64,000 nt of DNA from Leucobacter musarum subsp. musarum. GTDB lineage: Bacteria; Actinomycetota; Actinomycetes; Actinomycetales; Microbacteriaceae. The position numbers and the translations under genes were made by a program. Position 1 is the stretch's first letter, and every line of letters starts with the position of its first letter. Below the pieces are notes generated by a model. The model was not told where the DNA came from, ran no database searches, and saw only the letters and a program-made list of their open reading frames with translations. Shown here in pieces: positions 28,803 through 37,068 of this stretch. The stretch lies in contig NZ_JHBW01000087.1 of the NCBI RefSeq assembly GCF_001273845.1, positions 310,001 through 374,000 of the forward strand. The letters are read 5' to 3'.

Positions 28803-29205
28803 GACGAAAACTCGCAATGCAGTGTAGTCGCATCCGAACAGTTACATGCGTCTGGCCTCTTTATCTCGGGTCAGAGCCACGCGAATTACGGTATGAGTTT
28901 AGGGGCCGCACAAAAACGATTCCGGCGGCGGACGAATTTTGCTCGCTCGAATACGACGGCCGTGTGTGCAATTCGTAGATGGCACTTCATTGAGCAATGG
29001 TCGCAGACAGAAAACGTACTTGTAGACGAGTAATCAGTCGACGCACTACGGCCCGAGCGCCCCCGCCCCTAGCTCTTGCGATTGTACGCTCCACCTGGAA
29101 TATCTCCACCCCAGTGCGATTCCATTTCGAGAGCGGCACGATAGAGCACACGCGGTCGTGCACATTGACGGCTCAGCGCGGCAAGGCTGTGGGATAGGAG
29201 CAAAC
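28803..29205. other. Gene-poor left end of the island
   Basis: About 400 bp between the tRNA and the first small gene. Frames are short, lack ribosome sites and have no recognisable product. It is comparatively AT-rich. Confidence 0.6.
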
Positions 29206-29421
29206 ATGAAGTTCAAACCCCAGGAGCAGCACGGCTCCACATCCGATTCGAAACAGGCGTCAGATGCTCCTCGCGTAGAGCGGAAGATTGACGAGGCCCC
29301 GACGCATGGTGCTCGCTCTCCCTGGGAAGACGAATGCGAACCGGCACGCTCGGGAGCCGATCCTGAATGCAATCATGAATCGGGGATGCTCGATGCGATC
29401 GTTCCACTCTTACATGGCTGA
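29206..29421 (+). CDS. Small hydrophilic protein of unknown function
   Basis: A 71-residue, highly polar, probably disordered protein starting MKFKPQEQHGSTSDSK, without recognised motifs. The start is supported by TAGGAG at good spacing. The stop overlaps the start of the next small frame by 8 bp. Low-complexity polar proteins of this size are common in actinobacterial islands; no role can be given. Confidence 0.5.
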   Translation: MKFKPQEQHGSTSDSKQASDAPRVERKIDEAPTHGARSPWEDECEPARSGADPECNHESGMLDAIVPLLHG

Positions 29422-29527
29422 CTTCGAAATCGATACGGTTACTCCTCGACCGAAAGCACCCTGGTTTGCATGGTTGCTAACCCCGCGTTGGGGGTCGGAC
29501 CGCGGGCCGGAGGATTCAGATGGTTAA
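29414..29527 (+). CDS. Small overlapping ORF (37 aa)
   Basis: ATG overlaps the end of the preceding small gene, so it could be translated by reinitiation. The peptide begins MADFEIDTVTPRPKAPWFAW and has a short aromatic-rich centre. It may be chance; there is no homology to cite. Confidence 0.3.
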   Translation: MADFEIDTVTPRPKAPWFAWLLTPRWGSDRGPEDSDG

Positions 29528-29554
29528 GTGATGGGGCCTACGGCTCAAAAACGT

Positions 29555-29767
29555 CTAGCTCTTCGGCGGATCTGCCGGGCCGCCGGAGGCGACGTCCTCC
29601 TCCGTCATCGGATCTTGAAAGCTCTGCCCATCTCGAGATTCGGATCGACGCGAGTCTCCAGCGTTGTCGCCACCTTCGTTTTCTTCGGCGGCTTCTTTAT
29701 TGGGGTCCAGCGAACGTGGGTCATCGGGGAAGCTATCGCCAAGGCTGCGAGGATTTGGTGTCATCAT
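29555..29767 (-). CDS. Small acidic, disordered protein
   Basis: A 70-residue frame reading MMTPNPRSLGDSFPDD and continuing with Asp/Glu/Ser/Pro/Gly-rich sequence. Amino-acid composition looks coding, and an AGGTT lies before the start, but there are no domains. An overlapping plus-strand frame at 29528-29812 has less natural composition. Confidence 0.4.
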   Translation of the reverse strand: MMTPNPRSLGDSFPDDPRSLDPNKEAAEENEGGDNAGDSRRSESRDGQSFQDPMTEEDVASGGPADPPKS

Positions 29768-29844
29768 GTGGCTGAACCTAACAACCGACCGTCGCGTACT
29801 CCAGACCATTGACAAACATTGAGCGTGAGGGCTTTCAGTCTCTC

Positions 29845-31665
29845 TCAGCGCATACGGGTTCGCTGAGCTCCGAACACACCGGAACGGTCATTTTTGACGT
29901 CTTGACCCTGCTGAGCTGCCCCGAATCGCGAAGTGATCCTCGATGAATCCGAGGGCTCAGCGCTAACCGCCGAATCGTCCACGCCGAATGGCGTGCGGTC
30001 CTTTCGGAACGCTCTCTCGCGGGCGAATTCGTGAGCGGTGCTCAGCATTTCTGCCTGCTCGAGTGCGCGATGGCCAAGTGCTACAAAGACGTCGGCGTCG
30101 AGGCCGAGTTCGCTCGCGTGCTCGGCCAGAGTCTGCCAGAGACCCAATTTGCCGACTACAGCGCTGCGCAGCAACTCGACTTCCAGCACGAGCGACATTG
30201 GCGACCGTGAGAACACGCGCCCATTGAGTTTCAAACGTCCCACGCGCTCACCGACCCATGCCGCGGCTTGGCGATACGGTCGACTGCGTACGTCAAGATC
30301 GTTGATGAGATGGGAGAGGAACGCTCGTTCGAGTCGCAATTCCTCTGCGAGCTCGGAGAGCTCGGTGTAGACCGGGGTATCAACGTAGGTGTCGCACATG
30401 CGCCCGATGCGCTCAGCTCCCGCAGTGGCACCAGTCAAATGGTCGGAAAGATACAGTCCGAGCAGTTCCCAATCGATCTGGGGCGCCTCGGCCAGCGATC
30501 CCAGCTCTTCGGGAGCACCTGCAGATTCGGCACCTCCCGTCGGCGTGCCGTGCAGCGATGCGAGTCGCGCTTCGTCCAGGGATCGGGCACGCAAGGGAAT
30601 CGACTCGGCGCCCGCCCCTTCGACCATGCCCTGCAGGAGCTCACGGAGAGCGTCTTCGGCGGTGTGTTTCGGCACCCAGCCCAGTGTCGTTTTGGCATGC
30701 GCGGCATCCATATGGGGCGCCCCTAGCGCGAGGTCGAACCACCCCGCATCGACGGCAATGAGACCTGATCGATGGGCGGCAGTCATGAACCCGCGCACGA
30801 TCGGTGTAGGAAGTTCGAAGTATCGGCCGTGATCCACGATTTCGGCCAGCACCTGAGCACTGAGTACATCATCCGCACATACGTTGAATGCTCCAGCCGC
30901 TCGCTGCACGACGATGCGCGCATACGCATCGGCCAGGTCGTCAGCATGGACGGCCTGGATACCGCGTAACCCGGCCGGCAACGGCACCGCAGGCAAATGA
31001 GCATGTCGCAACGCCTGAACGGGCACGGCGGGGCTCAGGAAGTACCGCTGAATCGATGACGCCGCGTCCCGCTGGAATACGAGCGCGGGCCGCACACGTG
31101 ACAACACGATGTCGGGATGCTTGGTAGCGAAGGCATCAAGCAACTCTTCCTGCGCTACTTTGTCAATGCTGTACTGGGACGTTTCGATACCGCCCCGTTG
31201 CCAGTCCTCGGAGCGCGGCACGGTGGACGGATCAGCAGCGTACACGCCGACCGAAGAGGCAACCACAACATGCGCGACGCCCGCTGCAGCGGCCGCATGC
31301 AGTACTCGTCGCGTCCCCTCGACGTTCACTCGACGGAGGAGTTCACGTTCAGCGATTGGTTGAATGAGCCAGGCAAGGTGCACCACGGCGTCGACGCCCG
31401 CAAAGACACGTGTGAGCTCGTCGATAGCCGTCAACTCTTCAGATGCGGCACCGATATCAATTGATGCCCACTCGCAGGCGGAATAAGGTTCGGCAGATAC
31501 GTCCGGTGTTCGGCGCGCGATACCCACCACGGACCCCACCTCCGGCGAATTGGCGAGCGCACGCAGGAGCGCTGTTCCGGTGTTTCCTGTAGCCCCAACC
31601 ACAGCGATGCGGAGCGAAGATTCGGCGGTTTCAGGACCAGATGCTGCGTACTGCGATTCGGGCAT
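29845..31665 (-). CDS. NAD-dependent epimerase/SDR fused to a helical domain
   Basis: A 606-residue cytosolic fusion. Residues ~17-340 are an extended SDR/NAD-dependent epimerase: GATGNTG at 24-30, VVHLAWL after beta-4, and the catalytic YSIDK (Tyr165, Lys169). Residues ~395-575 form a predicted four-helix segment rich in Glu, Leu and Arg (WELLGLYLSDHL to LEQAEMLSTAHEFARERAF), whose spacing of acidic residues and histidines is reminiscent of ferritin-like bundles. The tail is polar. AGGAGG precedes the ATG. Upstream it faces cinA across a 14-bp palindrome. Substrate and role of the second domain are unknown. Confidence 0.75.
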   Translation of the reverse strand: MPESQYAASGPETAESSLRIAVVGATGNTGTALLRALANSPEVGSVVGIARRTPDVSAEPYSACEWASIDIGAASEELTAIDELTRVFAGVDAVVHLAWLIQPIAERELLRRVNVEGTRRVLHAAAAAGVAHVVVASSVGVYAADPSTVPRSEDWQRGGIETSQYSIDKVAQEELLDAFATKHPDIVLSRVRPALVFQRDAASSIQRYFLSPAVPVQALRHAHLPAVPLPAGLRGIQAVHADDLADAYARIVVQRAAGAFNVCADDVLSAQVLAEIVDHGRYFELPTPIVRGFMTAAHRSGLIAVDAGWFDLALGAPHMDAAHAKTTLGWVPKHTAEDALRELLQGMVEGAGAESIPLRARSLDEARLASLHGTPTGGAESAGAPEELGSLAEAPQIDWELLGLYLSDHLTGATAGAERIGRMCDTYVDTPVYTELSELAEELRLERAFLSHLINDLDVRSRPYRQAAAWVGERVGRLKLNGRVFSRSPMSLVLEVELLRSAVVGKLGLWQTLAEHASELGLDADVFVALGHRALEQAEMLSTAHEFARERAFRKDRTPFGVDDSAVSAEPSDSSRITSRFGAAQQGQDVKNDRSGVFGAQRTRMR

Positions 31666-31713
31666 TGAGCTCCTCCTGGTTCGTGGACGTCGATCGATAT
31701 GACTTCAACGCTC

Positions 31714-31727
31714 GTGCGATATCGCAC
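31714..31727. promoter_or_regulatory. 14-bp palindrome between epimerase and cinA
   Basis: GTGCGATATCGCAC is perfectly self-complementary and lies 49 bp upstream of the minus-strand epimerase gene in the divergent intergenic region. It is a plausible operator; the binding protein is unknown. Confidence 0.4.
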
Positions 31728-31849
31728 CTCGTCACAGGGGGTTGCGCGGAGCACAGTGGTGGGTCAAGCCCCCTGCACCCACGCGAAGGAGACCGTACTG
31801 TCGGAATCACAGCTGCTCATGAGTGACGAATGAGAGGGAGGGTGCATCG

Positions 31850-32341
31850 ATGGTCGAATCTGTATTGGGTGGACGCGTCGACGAACTTGCGCAGGAAATT
31901 GCTGAGCTGGCCGCACGCACAGGCCGTTCGGTGGCGGTAGCCGAGTCACTCACCGGCGGGCAATTGGGAGCCGCACTCGCAGCAGCCCCCGACTCGAGTT
32001 CGTGGTTCCGCGGCGGCATCATCGCGTATCACCCGGAGGTCAAGTACACACTGCTCGGGGCTCCACGCGGGGCGGTGGTTACAGAAGAGACAGCTGTAGC
32101 GATGGCCGAATCTTCCCAGCGTCATCTTCTCGCCGACATCACCGTCGCAGTAACCGGTGTCGGTGGGCCGGATCCGGATGAGGGGAAACCGGCCGGGACT
32201 GTCGTGCTGGCCATCGTAAGCACCGATGCTGCTTCCCACGTCACGAACTTTACGTTTGCAGGTTCACCCATCGACGTTATGCGCCAGACCGTCGAGGCGG
32301 CGCTCGAGGCTGTGCTTGCGCGGCTTCACGCCATCGGGTGA
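31850..32341 (+). CDS. CinA-family nicotinamide-nucleotide amidase
   Basis: A 163-residue stand-alone PncC/CinA C-terminal domain, which deamidates nicotinamide mononucleotide to nicotinic acid mononucleotide in pyridine nucleotide salvage. The family signature AESLTGGQLGAAL is at residues ~35-47, with GGIIAYHPEVK and VTGVGGPDPDEGKPAGTV later. GAGGGAGG upstream selects the ATG at 31850. The adjacent NAD-dependent epimerase suggests both may act around NAD metabolism or stress, which is inference. Confidence 0.88.
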   Translation: MVESVLGGRVDELAQEIAELAARTGRSVAVAESLTGGQLGAALAAAPDSSSWFRGGIIAYHPEVKYTLLGAPRGAVVTEETAVAMAESSQRHLLADITVAVTGVGGPDPDEGKPAGTVVLAIVSTDAASHVTNFTFAGSPIDVMRQTVEAALEAVLARLHAIG

Positions 32342-32408
32342 GAACGATGGAGTGATCACGCCAGGCACACGTGGCCCTGCCTCCTTCATCACGGGGTGGG
32401 TCGCCCAC

Positions 32409-32957
32409 TCACGCGACGAGCGCCAATGGTGGCGTTGGGTTACATCCTTGGTCGCAATTTCGCAGGTGAGTGAGAGCGCGTCGAGTCCGTTCGCGCACAG
32501 TCGATAGCGGCGTTGAGGTTCGCAAGGCGATCTGTTGCTGCGTCAGTCCAAGACAAATGGCGAGCGACACATACGCTCGTTCTAAGGGCGACAGGCAGCG
32601 CAGCACGTCACCGTCGGCGGCACCTTCGAGCACGCGACCGAGCGAGTCGTTGTTTTGCGCGTGGTTGCTGGACTGGAGATACGCAATTTCAATGATCCAC
32701 TCGGTAAGAGATCCTTGATAATCGGCGAAGACGTGAGCCCGCGGCCAAGCGGCAAGGTACGTCCTTTCGAGCAGCACTTCCGCGTGCTGCTGGTCCTGGG
32801 TGAGGGCGAGAGTGAAGGCAAACACGCTCCTGAAGGTTGCGTCATACACCTGCGCAAAGGCTCCGATGTCCCCCAATCCAACCGCCCGCATCACCTCACG
32901 TTCATCCAACACAGCGTCGTCGGCTCGCTGTGACGCGGACGGATCTAAGGTGGTCAT
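32409..32957 (-). CDS. ECF sigma factor
   Basis: A 182-residue extracytoplasmic-function sigma factor. Region 2 spans residues ~28-90 (DIGAFAQVYDATFRSVFAFTLALTQDQQHAEVLLERTYLAAW) and region 4 ~125-175 (LSPLERAYVSLAICLGLTQQQIALRTSTPLSTVRERTRRALTHLR). It resembles SigK/SigL-like factors. No anti-sigma gene is beside it, unusual for this class; regulation may be transcriptional or the partner was lost. Codon use is less biased than in the chromosomal sigma gene at 41417. Confidence 0.85.
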   Translation of the reverse strand: MTTLDPSASQRADDAVLDEREVMRAVGLGDIGAFAQVYDATFRSVFAFTLALTQDQQHAEVLLERTYLAAWPRAHVFADYQGSLTEWIIEIAYLQSSNHAQNNDSLGRVLEGAADGDVLRCLSPLERAYVSLAICLGLTQQQIALRTSTPLSTVRERTRRALTHLRNCDQGCNPTPPLALVA

Positions 32958-33344
32958 GATCAGAGGGTCCCATGAACTAGGCCAGAGACAAGGTCGGTTG
33001 CAATTCAAGGCTCAGAGTGTTATGCCGAAGCACATCTCGCTCACTGGATGAGCGCAGCGAGACGTTTCATCTAGTTCGGAGTATTTGTACCTTCACCTGC
33101 ACTGATGACACCTGCTGAGCTCACGAATGAGCCGGACCGACTGGCCAATTACATACCGGGTAGCATCTGCTCAACTACATGCGGTGCTGGTGGCCCTCGT
33201 GCCAGAAAAGTTGGTCGTAGGTAGGCGACTCAAGCACCTCTGCCTGCTGCGCATGTTTCAATCGTGGCTCCGATGCTCGAAACATCGCGGTGAGAACGCC
33301 TACCGTCTTTGGGTTTCTTCCGCGTTTCGATCTAATCTGCTGAG
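32958..33344. other. Gene-poor segment
   Basis: Between the divergent sigma gene and the diguanylate cyclase. Only short, unconvincing frames occur. It should hold the promoters of both genes, but no consensus element stands out. Confidence 0.55.
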
Positions 33345-34331
33345 GTGAGGGAAAGTAGGGACCAAAACTCTGGCAACGGGCCTGGTGAGGCTGTGAAGTT
33401 TGATGGCGCGGCGTCGTTCACTGCGTTCGCTGAGAGTGTTGTGGCGTTGCTAGCCGAGCAAACTCCACTTCCCGATTGGGCAGTATCTCGGGTAGCAGAC
33501 GGCGAGCAGATTCTCATCCACGTCCGACATCACGAACTGGCCATCGTGGGGGAACGCGTTACCTGGAACGAATCACTTTGTAGCCGCATGAGTTCAGGGG
33601 GCGCGCACGTGGTCCCCGACACACGAAGAGATGCTTCTTACGCAGACCTTGAGATGGCAGAGCACGTGGGAGCGTATGCCGGCTACATTTTTAAAGACAG
33701 TAACGGTGAACAGTTCGGCGTACTCTGCGGCGGCCGTCGCGCCCCACTCGTTGAGGGCGAGCACGTCGACGCGTTATTTATCCAGCGCCTCAGCGAGCTG
33801 CTCTCACAGCATCTTGCGCTCTCGCTCGCGGTTGATGCAGAGCGGAGGCAAACTCAGTTGGCGAACATCCTGGCTGAGACAGACCCTCTTACCGGTCTGC
33901 TCAACAGGCGCGGCTGGGAACACGCCGTCGCCGACGCACAAGAAAGGGTCGATGCGTTCGGGGATGCTGTAGCAATCGGGATTGTAGATCTCAACGGATT
34001 GAAAGCGACCAATGATCAGCTCGGGCACGCTGCAGGCGACGACCTTATTGCTCGCGCAGGGCGGGTGCTTCGTATGAGCGCTCGTAGCTCAGGCCGCATT
34101 GCGCGCCTCGGAGGTGACGAATTCGGTATCTTGGCGGAAGGGATAGGTTCGGTGAATACTCCCAAATACTTTGCAAGAATCGAGTCGGCACTTGCGGAAA
34201 GTGGGCTCAGCGCTGCAGTAGGTTATTCGGTCGCGAATCCCGGAAATCGTGACCTCATGAGGTCGATGCTGAAGGCAGACCAAAACATGTACGCACATAA
34301 GTCCCGGCAGCGGAGCGGCCGCTCGGAGTAA
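33345..34331 (+). CDS. GAF-GGDEF diguanylate cyclase
   Basis: A 328-residue cytosolic signalling protein. Residues ~22-165 form a GAF-type sensor (WAVSRVADGEQILIHV, VPDTRRDASYADLEMAEHVGAYAGYI). Residues ~172-325 form a GGDEF domain: DPLTGLLNRRGW, DLNGLKATNDQLGHAAGDDLI, and an intact active-site GGDEF at 256-260, so c-di-GMP synthesis is likely. The RxxD inhibitory site is absent. A GTG at 33393 is an alternative start; neither has a strong ribosome site. It lies 3.5 kb from a BLUF gene on the same element. Confidence 0.9.
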   Translation: MRESRDQNSGNGPGEAVKFDGAASFTAFAESVVALLAEQTPLPDWAVSRVADGEQILIHVRHHELAIVGERVTWNESLCSRMSSGGAHVVPDTRRDASYADLEMAEHVGAYAGYIFKDSNGEQFGVLCGGRRAPLVEGEHVDALFIQRLSELLSQHLALSLAVDAERRQTQLANILAETDPLTGLLNRRGWEHAVADAQERVDAFGDAVAIGIVDLNGLKATNDQLGHAAGDDLIARAGRVLRMSARSSGRIARLGGDEFGILAEGIGSVNTPKYFARIESALAESGLSAAVGYSVANPGNRDLMRSMLKADQNMYAHKSRQRSGRSE

Positions 34332-34771
34332 CCGCCATCTTACGGTTCACGAGAGTCGGTACCTAGTGCGAGGATCTGCGCAATTGATATAGATCCGCGA
34401 TCGCGGATGCGAACACCCATACTTCGATCGATACCTAGCGGAGCCCTGAAACACGGAAGTACCACCTCCCCACGAAACCAAGACTTTCGGCCGAGCGCTC
34501 CAGTCCTTGTGGAAGGACTGCAGATCCGCAGATGTGTCGGCCCACCCCCGACCAATCCGATCGAACACGATGCAGTGTGGGCAACGGGACGCTACGTGAC
34601 GTGTGTCGTGTTGATCATCGACGCCCTATTCCCACGAATCCATTCATTGATTCGGCATCCACAACAGTGGCGAGGCGTCGGCGATCATGCGCTGATTCGC
34701 AAGCCATACCCACTTTCTGGCGTCACCGCCAGCCCTACATCGGGAACCATCTTGAAGATACATTTACATGC
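34332..34771. other. Gene-poor segment after the diguanylate cyclase
   Basis: About 440 bp with short frames on both strands and no recognised domain; perhaps decayed sequence. Confidence 0.5.
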
Positions 34772-34954
34772 ATGCAATATATTGTCGAGCGACGCCAAGT
34801 GCCCGGAGTGGGCACCGTGACGGCGACATTTCGCATCGTCACCGCCGGCATCTCAAGCGCTGACCGTACCCTTCTTGATGCCAAGCTCGACGGCGGCACA
34901 CTCGCCGCATTTCGCGATCTCCCGGCAATTAAGCGCATTTTCAGCGCGAAATAG
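34772..34954 (+). CDS. Small ORF or gene remnant
   Basis: A 60-residue frame beginning MQYIVERRQVPGVGTVTATF with plausible alternating beta and helix composition in its second half. No ribosome site is visible, and an AT-rich TACATT lies upstream. It could be the tail of a decayed gene. Confidence 0.3.
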   Translation: MQYIVERRQVPGVGTVTATFRIVTAGISSADRTLLDAKLDGGTLAAFRDLPAIKRIFSAK

Positions 34955-35210
34955 AAGCGCCGATACCCCTGCTAGATGAATGGCGAGACATGGGCGCTTC
35001 TCGGGGACCCCGATGCGCACTATGGTTTCGCGAACAACGACTTAGCGACAATGAGTGCCGCCCCCTCCTTGGGAAGGTGGAGAGGGCAGCGTGTCGTCCA
35101 GCCACAAAACTGTGGGGTAGTGCAGGGAACTGGTACGACACATCTAGGGTGCACCGGGCACCTTTGGCGGGCAACAGGGTTGCCCACCGATTCAGTGTTT
35201 GGTTATGTCA

Positions 35211-35676
35211 TTATGCGTCGGTCCCCGCGGCGCGTGCGGCACGGACGCGGAACCAAAGGCCCACTTCTTTCGCGGCACGACAAGTTGTAAGAGCATCCGG
35301 TGCGGCCCCCATATCCGCGGGTGACTCCCGAAAGCCATCCGGAAGCGGCTCAAGTTCATATTTCGAGGTCTGGTACCCCTTACTCCATTAATCAAACTGG
35401 TGCTCGAACTCGAGCTCATCAAACACGACTCGAGCATCAGCGTGCCTGGGATCCCGGCCAATTCCCACCTCGAGAGCGTCGACAGCGCCTGGAGTGCCCC
35501 TCAGGAAATGAAGAAAACGGTCGCCCTTGGATAGCAGGATGCCCGAGATACCAACGGAGTCGTAATGCTCTCGAGCAAGAACAAGGAGCTGCTCAAGGTC
35601 GTCAGGGCAGAAATGAGTGATCGCATTACACGTGTCCACGAGTAACTTCAGCGCTTCTGAGTGGCGTTAAGTCTCA
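35211..35676 (-). pseudogene. Decayed BLUF photoreceptor paralogue
   Basis: The minus strand encodes a full-length relative of the intact BLUF gene at 37842, broken twice. A frameshift lies after the ATG at 35676, before EALKLLVDTCNAITHF. An in-frame TAA replaces the Asp before the conserved Trp-Ser. After the stop, the same frame continues as WSKGYQ.. to ALWFRV-like sequence and a matching TAA at 35211. Relative to the intact protein, Tyr16 has become Asp, Asn40 Tyr, Gln58 His and Met101 Lys: all main flavin-photochemistry residues are gone. It follows the small gene at 35683, as in the intact pair. Confidence 0.88.
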
Positions 35677-35682
35677 TTCAGA

Positions 35683-35895
35683 TCAGTTTCCCTCGTTCTG
35701 CATTTCTCGCACATGCCGTACCTCAGCAACGGCGGGCACTTCCTCACTTACGGGCTGATTGTTCCCGATCTCATGAGAACACATGTTGCTCGCGGTGCAG
35801 TGTCCGTTGTCGTCCTGGACGATGCAGTGCATAACCTCCCCTCTTCGACTTCCGATATGAAAGTCCTCTTTGACTTTGGCCCTTGAGCTGAACCA
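35683..35895 (-). CDS. Small protein paralogous to 37604 gene, possibly decaying
   Basis: The last 66 residues align without gaps to the last 66 of the small gene at 37604 (about half identical: GSRRGE/GSRGGE, VQDDNG/DQDDSG, HVREMQNEGN/HVREVQNERN). The natural N-terminus is not evident; a GTG at 35895 is the best compromise, since a longer frame to 35976 would leave only 2 bp to the divergent gene. With the BLUF pseudogene downstream it forms the degraded copy of a duplicated pair. Function unknown. Confidence 0.5.
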   Translation of the reverse strand, partial: WFSSRAKVKEDFHIGSRRGEVMHCIVQDDNGHCTASNMCSHEIGNNQPVSEEVPAVAEVRHVREMQNEGN

Positions 35896-35978
35896 CACAA
35901 CGCGGAAGATGTACAAGACCCATGCGCATAGGCACATGGATGTTCGCTTTCCTGTGGCAGCAGTGCGAGACTCCATGC

Positions 35979-36308
35979 ATGGGGAAATTAGTGCACGGGA
36001 GCCATGAATACGATTTCGAGGACCGTTTACTGGCGCACCTCCAATTTGCCATCGGTCAGAAGCTACGCAGAGGTGAAGGCTTCTTTCTCAGTTGGCAAAA
36101 GGGTCACAGTGAAGGAGACGGTCGCACATCTGCGTGGCTATCACCTCACGTGACGATTGCGTTTCATTACTCAGGCAGTAAGGAACTCGAGATGAGCAAG
36201 CCATGGCTGAGGGTGTTAGGTGCGCTCGCGCACACGCCACGTGGTCTCGTCGCGATCAGCGAGCACGATGCCGAAAAGTTTGCGAAAACTAACCCCGACC
36301 TCGTTTGA
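35979..36308 (+). CDS. Small conserved Microbacteriaceae-type protein (DUF7882-like), copy 1
   Basis: A 109-residue protein beginning MGKLVHGSHEYDFEDRLLAH. It contains AIGQKLRRGEGFFLSW, WLSPHVTIAFHYSG and a C-terminal RGLVAISEHDAEKFAK. Close paralogue of the gene at 36711, nearly half identical. I believe this matches a short family common in Microbacteriaceae, sometimes mislabelled as ATP-dependent DNA ligase; no ligase motif is present. The many basic and aromatic residues suggest a small binding protein. It is divergent from the degraded small/BLUF copy. Confidence 0.65.
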   Translation: MGKLVHGSHEYDFEDRLLAHLQFAIGQKLRRGEGFFLSWQKGHSEGDGRTSAWLSPHVTIAFHYSGSKELEMSKPWLRVLGALAHTPRGLVAISEHDAEKFAKTNPDLV

Positions 36309-36473
36309 GATCGTCCTCTATCCTCAGCCTCACCTCGAGAATCACGCCTTCCCCTTCTTTTACAGAACCCAAAAACAACCACGAAGATTCGGTGGCCTTA
36401 ACGCGGCAAACGGCGCCACGTTATCGCCTGTTCGACGAGTCGCTCTCCACGAGAGGCCTGGCAGAGCGTGGCT

Positions 36474-36701
36474 CTAGGCCCCGGCAAATAGCCGGTCCGC
36501 GTATCGCAGCGGTCGCTCGTGTGCAGAGTCGAACTCGGGAAGCCGGGGCTGGATGAGTTCATCGAAGGATGGCTCATCGGTACTGTACGGGTTCTCGAAG
36601 TCACCGCTCGCGAACGGGTGGTTCTGGAGTTCGTAATCCCACGCAGCGCGCAAACGTTCACGGAGTTTGCGAACGTCAGGGTTTTCGACGATATTACTCA
36701 T
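36474..36701 (-). CDS. Small hypothetical protein downstream of DUF7882-like copy 2
   Basis: A 75-residue, acidic, hydrophilic protein starting MSNIVENPDVRKLRERLRAA, with NPYSTDEPSFDELIQPRLPEF in the middle. It lies nine bases after the 36711 gene on the same strand, so they likely form an operon. No counterpart exists in the other copy of the duplication. Function unknown. Confidence 0.55.
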   Translation of the reverse strand: MSNIVENPDVRKLRERLRAAWDYELQNHPFASGDFENPYSTDEPSFDELIQPRLPEFDSAHERPLRYADRLFAGA

Positions 36702-36710
36702 GGCCGTCTC

Positions 36711-37043
36711 CTACGCCGCCAGAACGGGGTTACGCTTTGCCCATTTCAGGGCGTCCATCTCAGTGAGCACAACGAGCCCGCGCGAGCTGTGCGAAATCGC
36801 AAGGAGTGCTCGGAGCCAGTCTTGGTTGAGTTCTGGCTGTTTCCCGCCCGAGAAGCGGAACGCAATCGGTGAATGCTCTGAGATCCAGAGCTCGTAGCGG
36901 CCGCTCCCCTTCGCGGTGGGGAGTGACCAGCTGAGGAAGAACGGTTCTCTCCGGCTGAGCTTTTGGCCGATCACCACTTTGAGGTGGGCCAGTGTGCGGT
37001 CTTCAAACTCGTATTCACGGTTTCCGTGTGTGATGTACCCCAT
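36711..37043 (-). CDS. Small conserved Microbacteriaceae-type protein (DUF7882-like), copy 2
   Basis: A 110-residue protein beginning MGYITHGNREYEFEDRTLAH, with VIGQKLSRREPFFLSW and PIAFRFSGGKQPELNQDWL. It aligns along its whole length with the 35979 gene. The ATG at 37043 is selected because homology begins there; the frame extends upstream to 37088. A CACAA-G-TTGTG dyad lies 14 bp upstream. It is divergent from the intact small/BLUF pair. Confidence 0.68.
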   Translation of the reverse strand: MGYITHGNREYEFEDRTLAHLKVVIGQKLSRREPFFLSWSLPTAKGSGRYELWISEHSPIAFRFSGGKQPELNQDWLRALLAISHSSRGLVVLTEMDALKWAKRNPVLAA

Positions 37044-37057
37044 GCCGAGAAGTATGA

Positions 37058-37068
37058 CACAAGTTGTG
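37058..37068. promoter_or_regulatory. CACAA-G-TTGTG dyad
   Basis: A perfect 5-1-5 inverted repeat just upstream of the 37043 start, beside a CATACT -10-like sequence. It may be an operator for the 36711-36474 operon. Confidence 0.35.

Noticed and set aside
34976..35290. 104-residue plus frame
   Set aside because: It runs antisense to the BLUF pseudogene tail and has no ribosome site or domain.
35979..36308. ATP-dependent DNA ligase
   Set aside because: Proteins of this size and type sometimes carry that label, but there is no KxDG adenylation motif or ligase domain.
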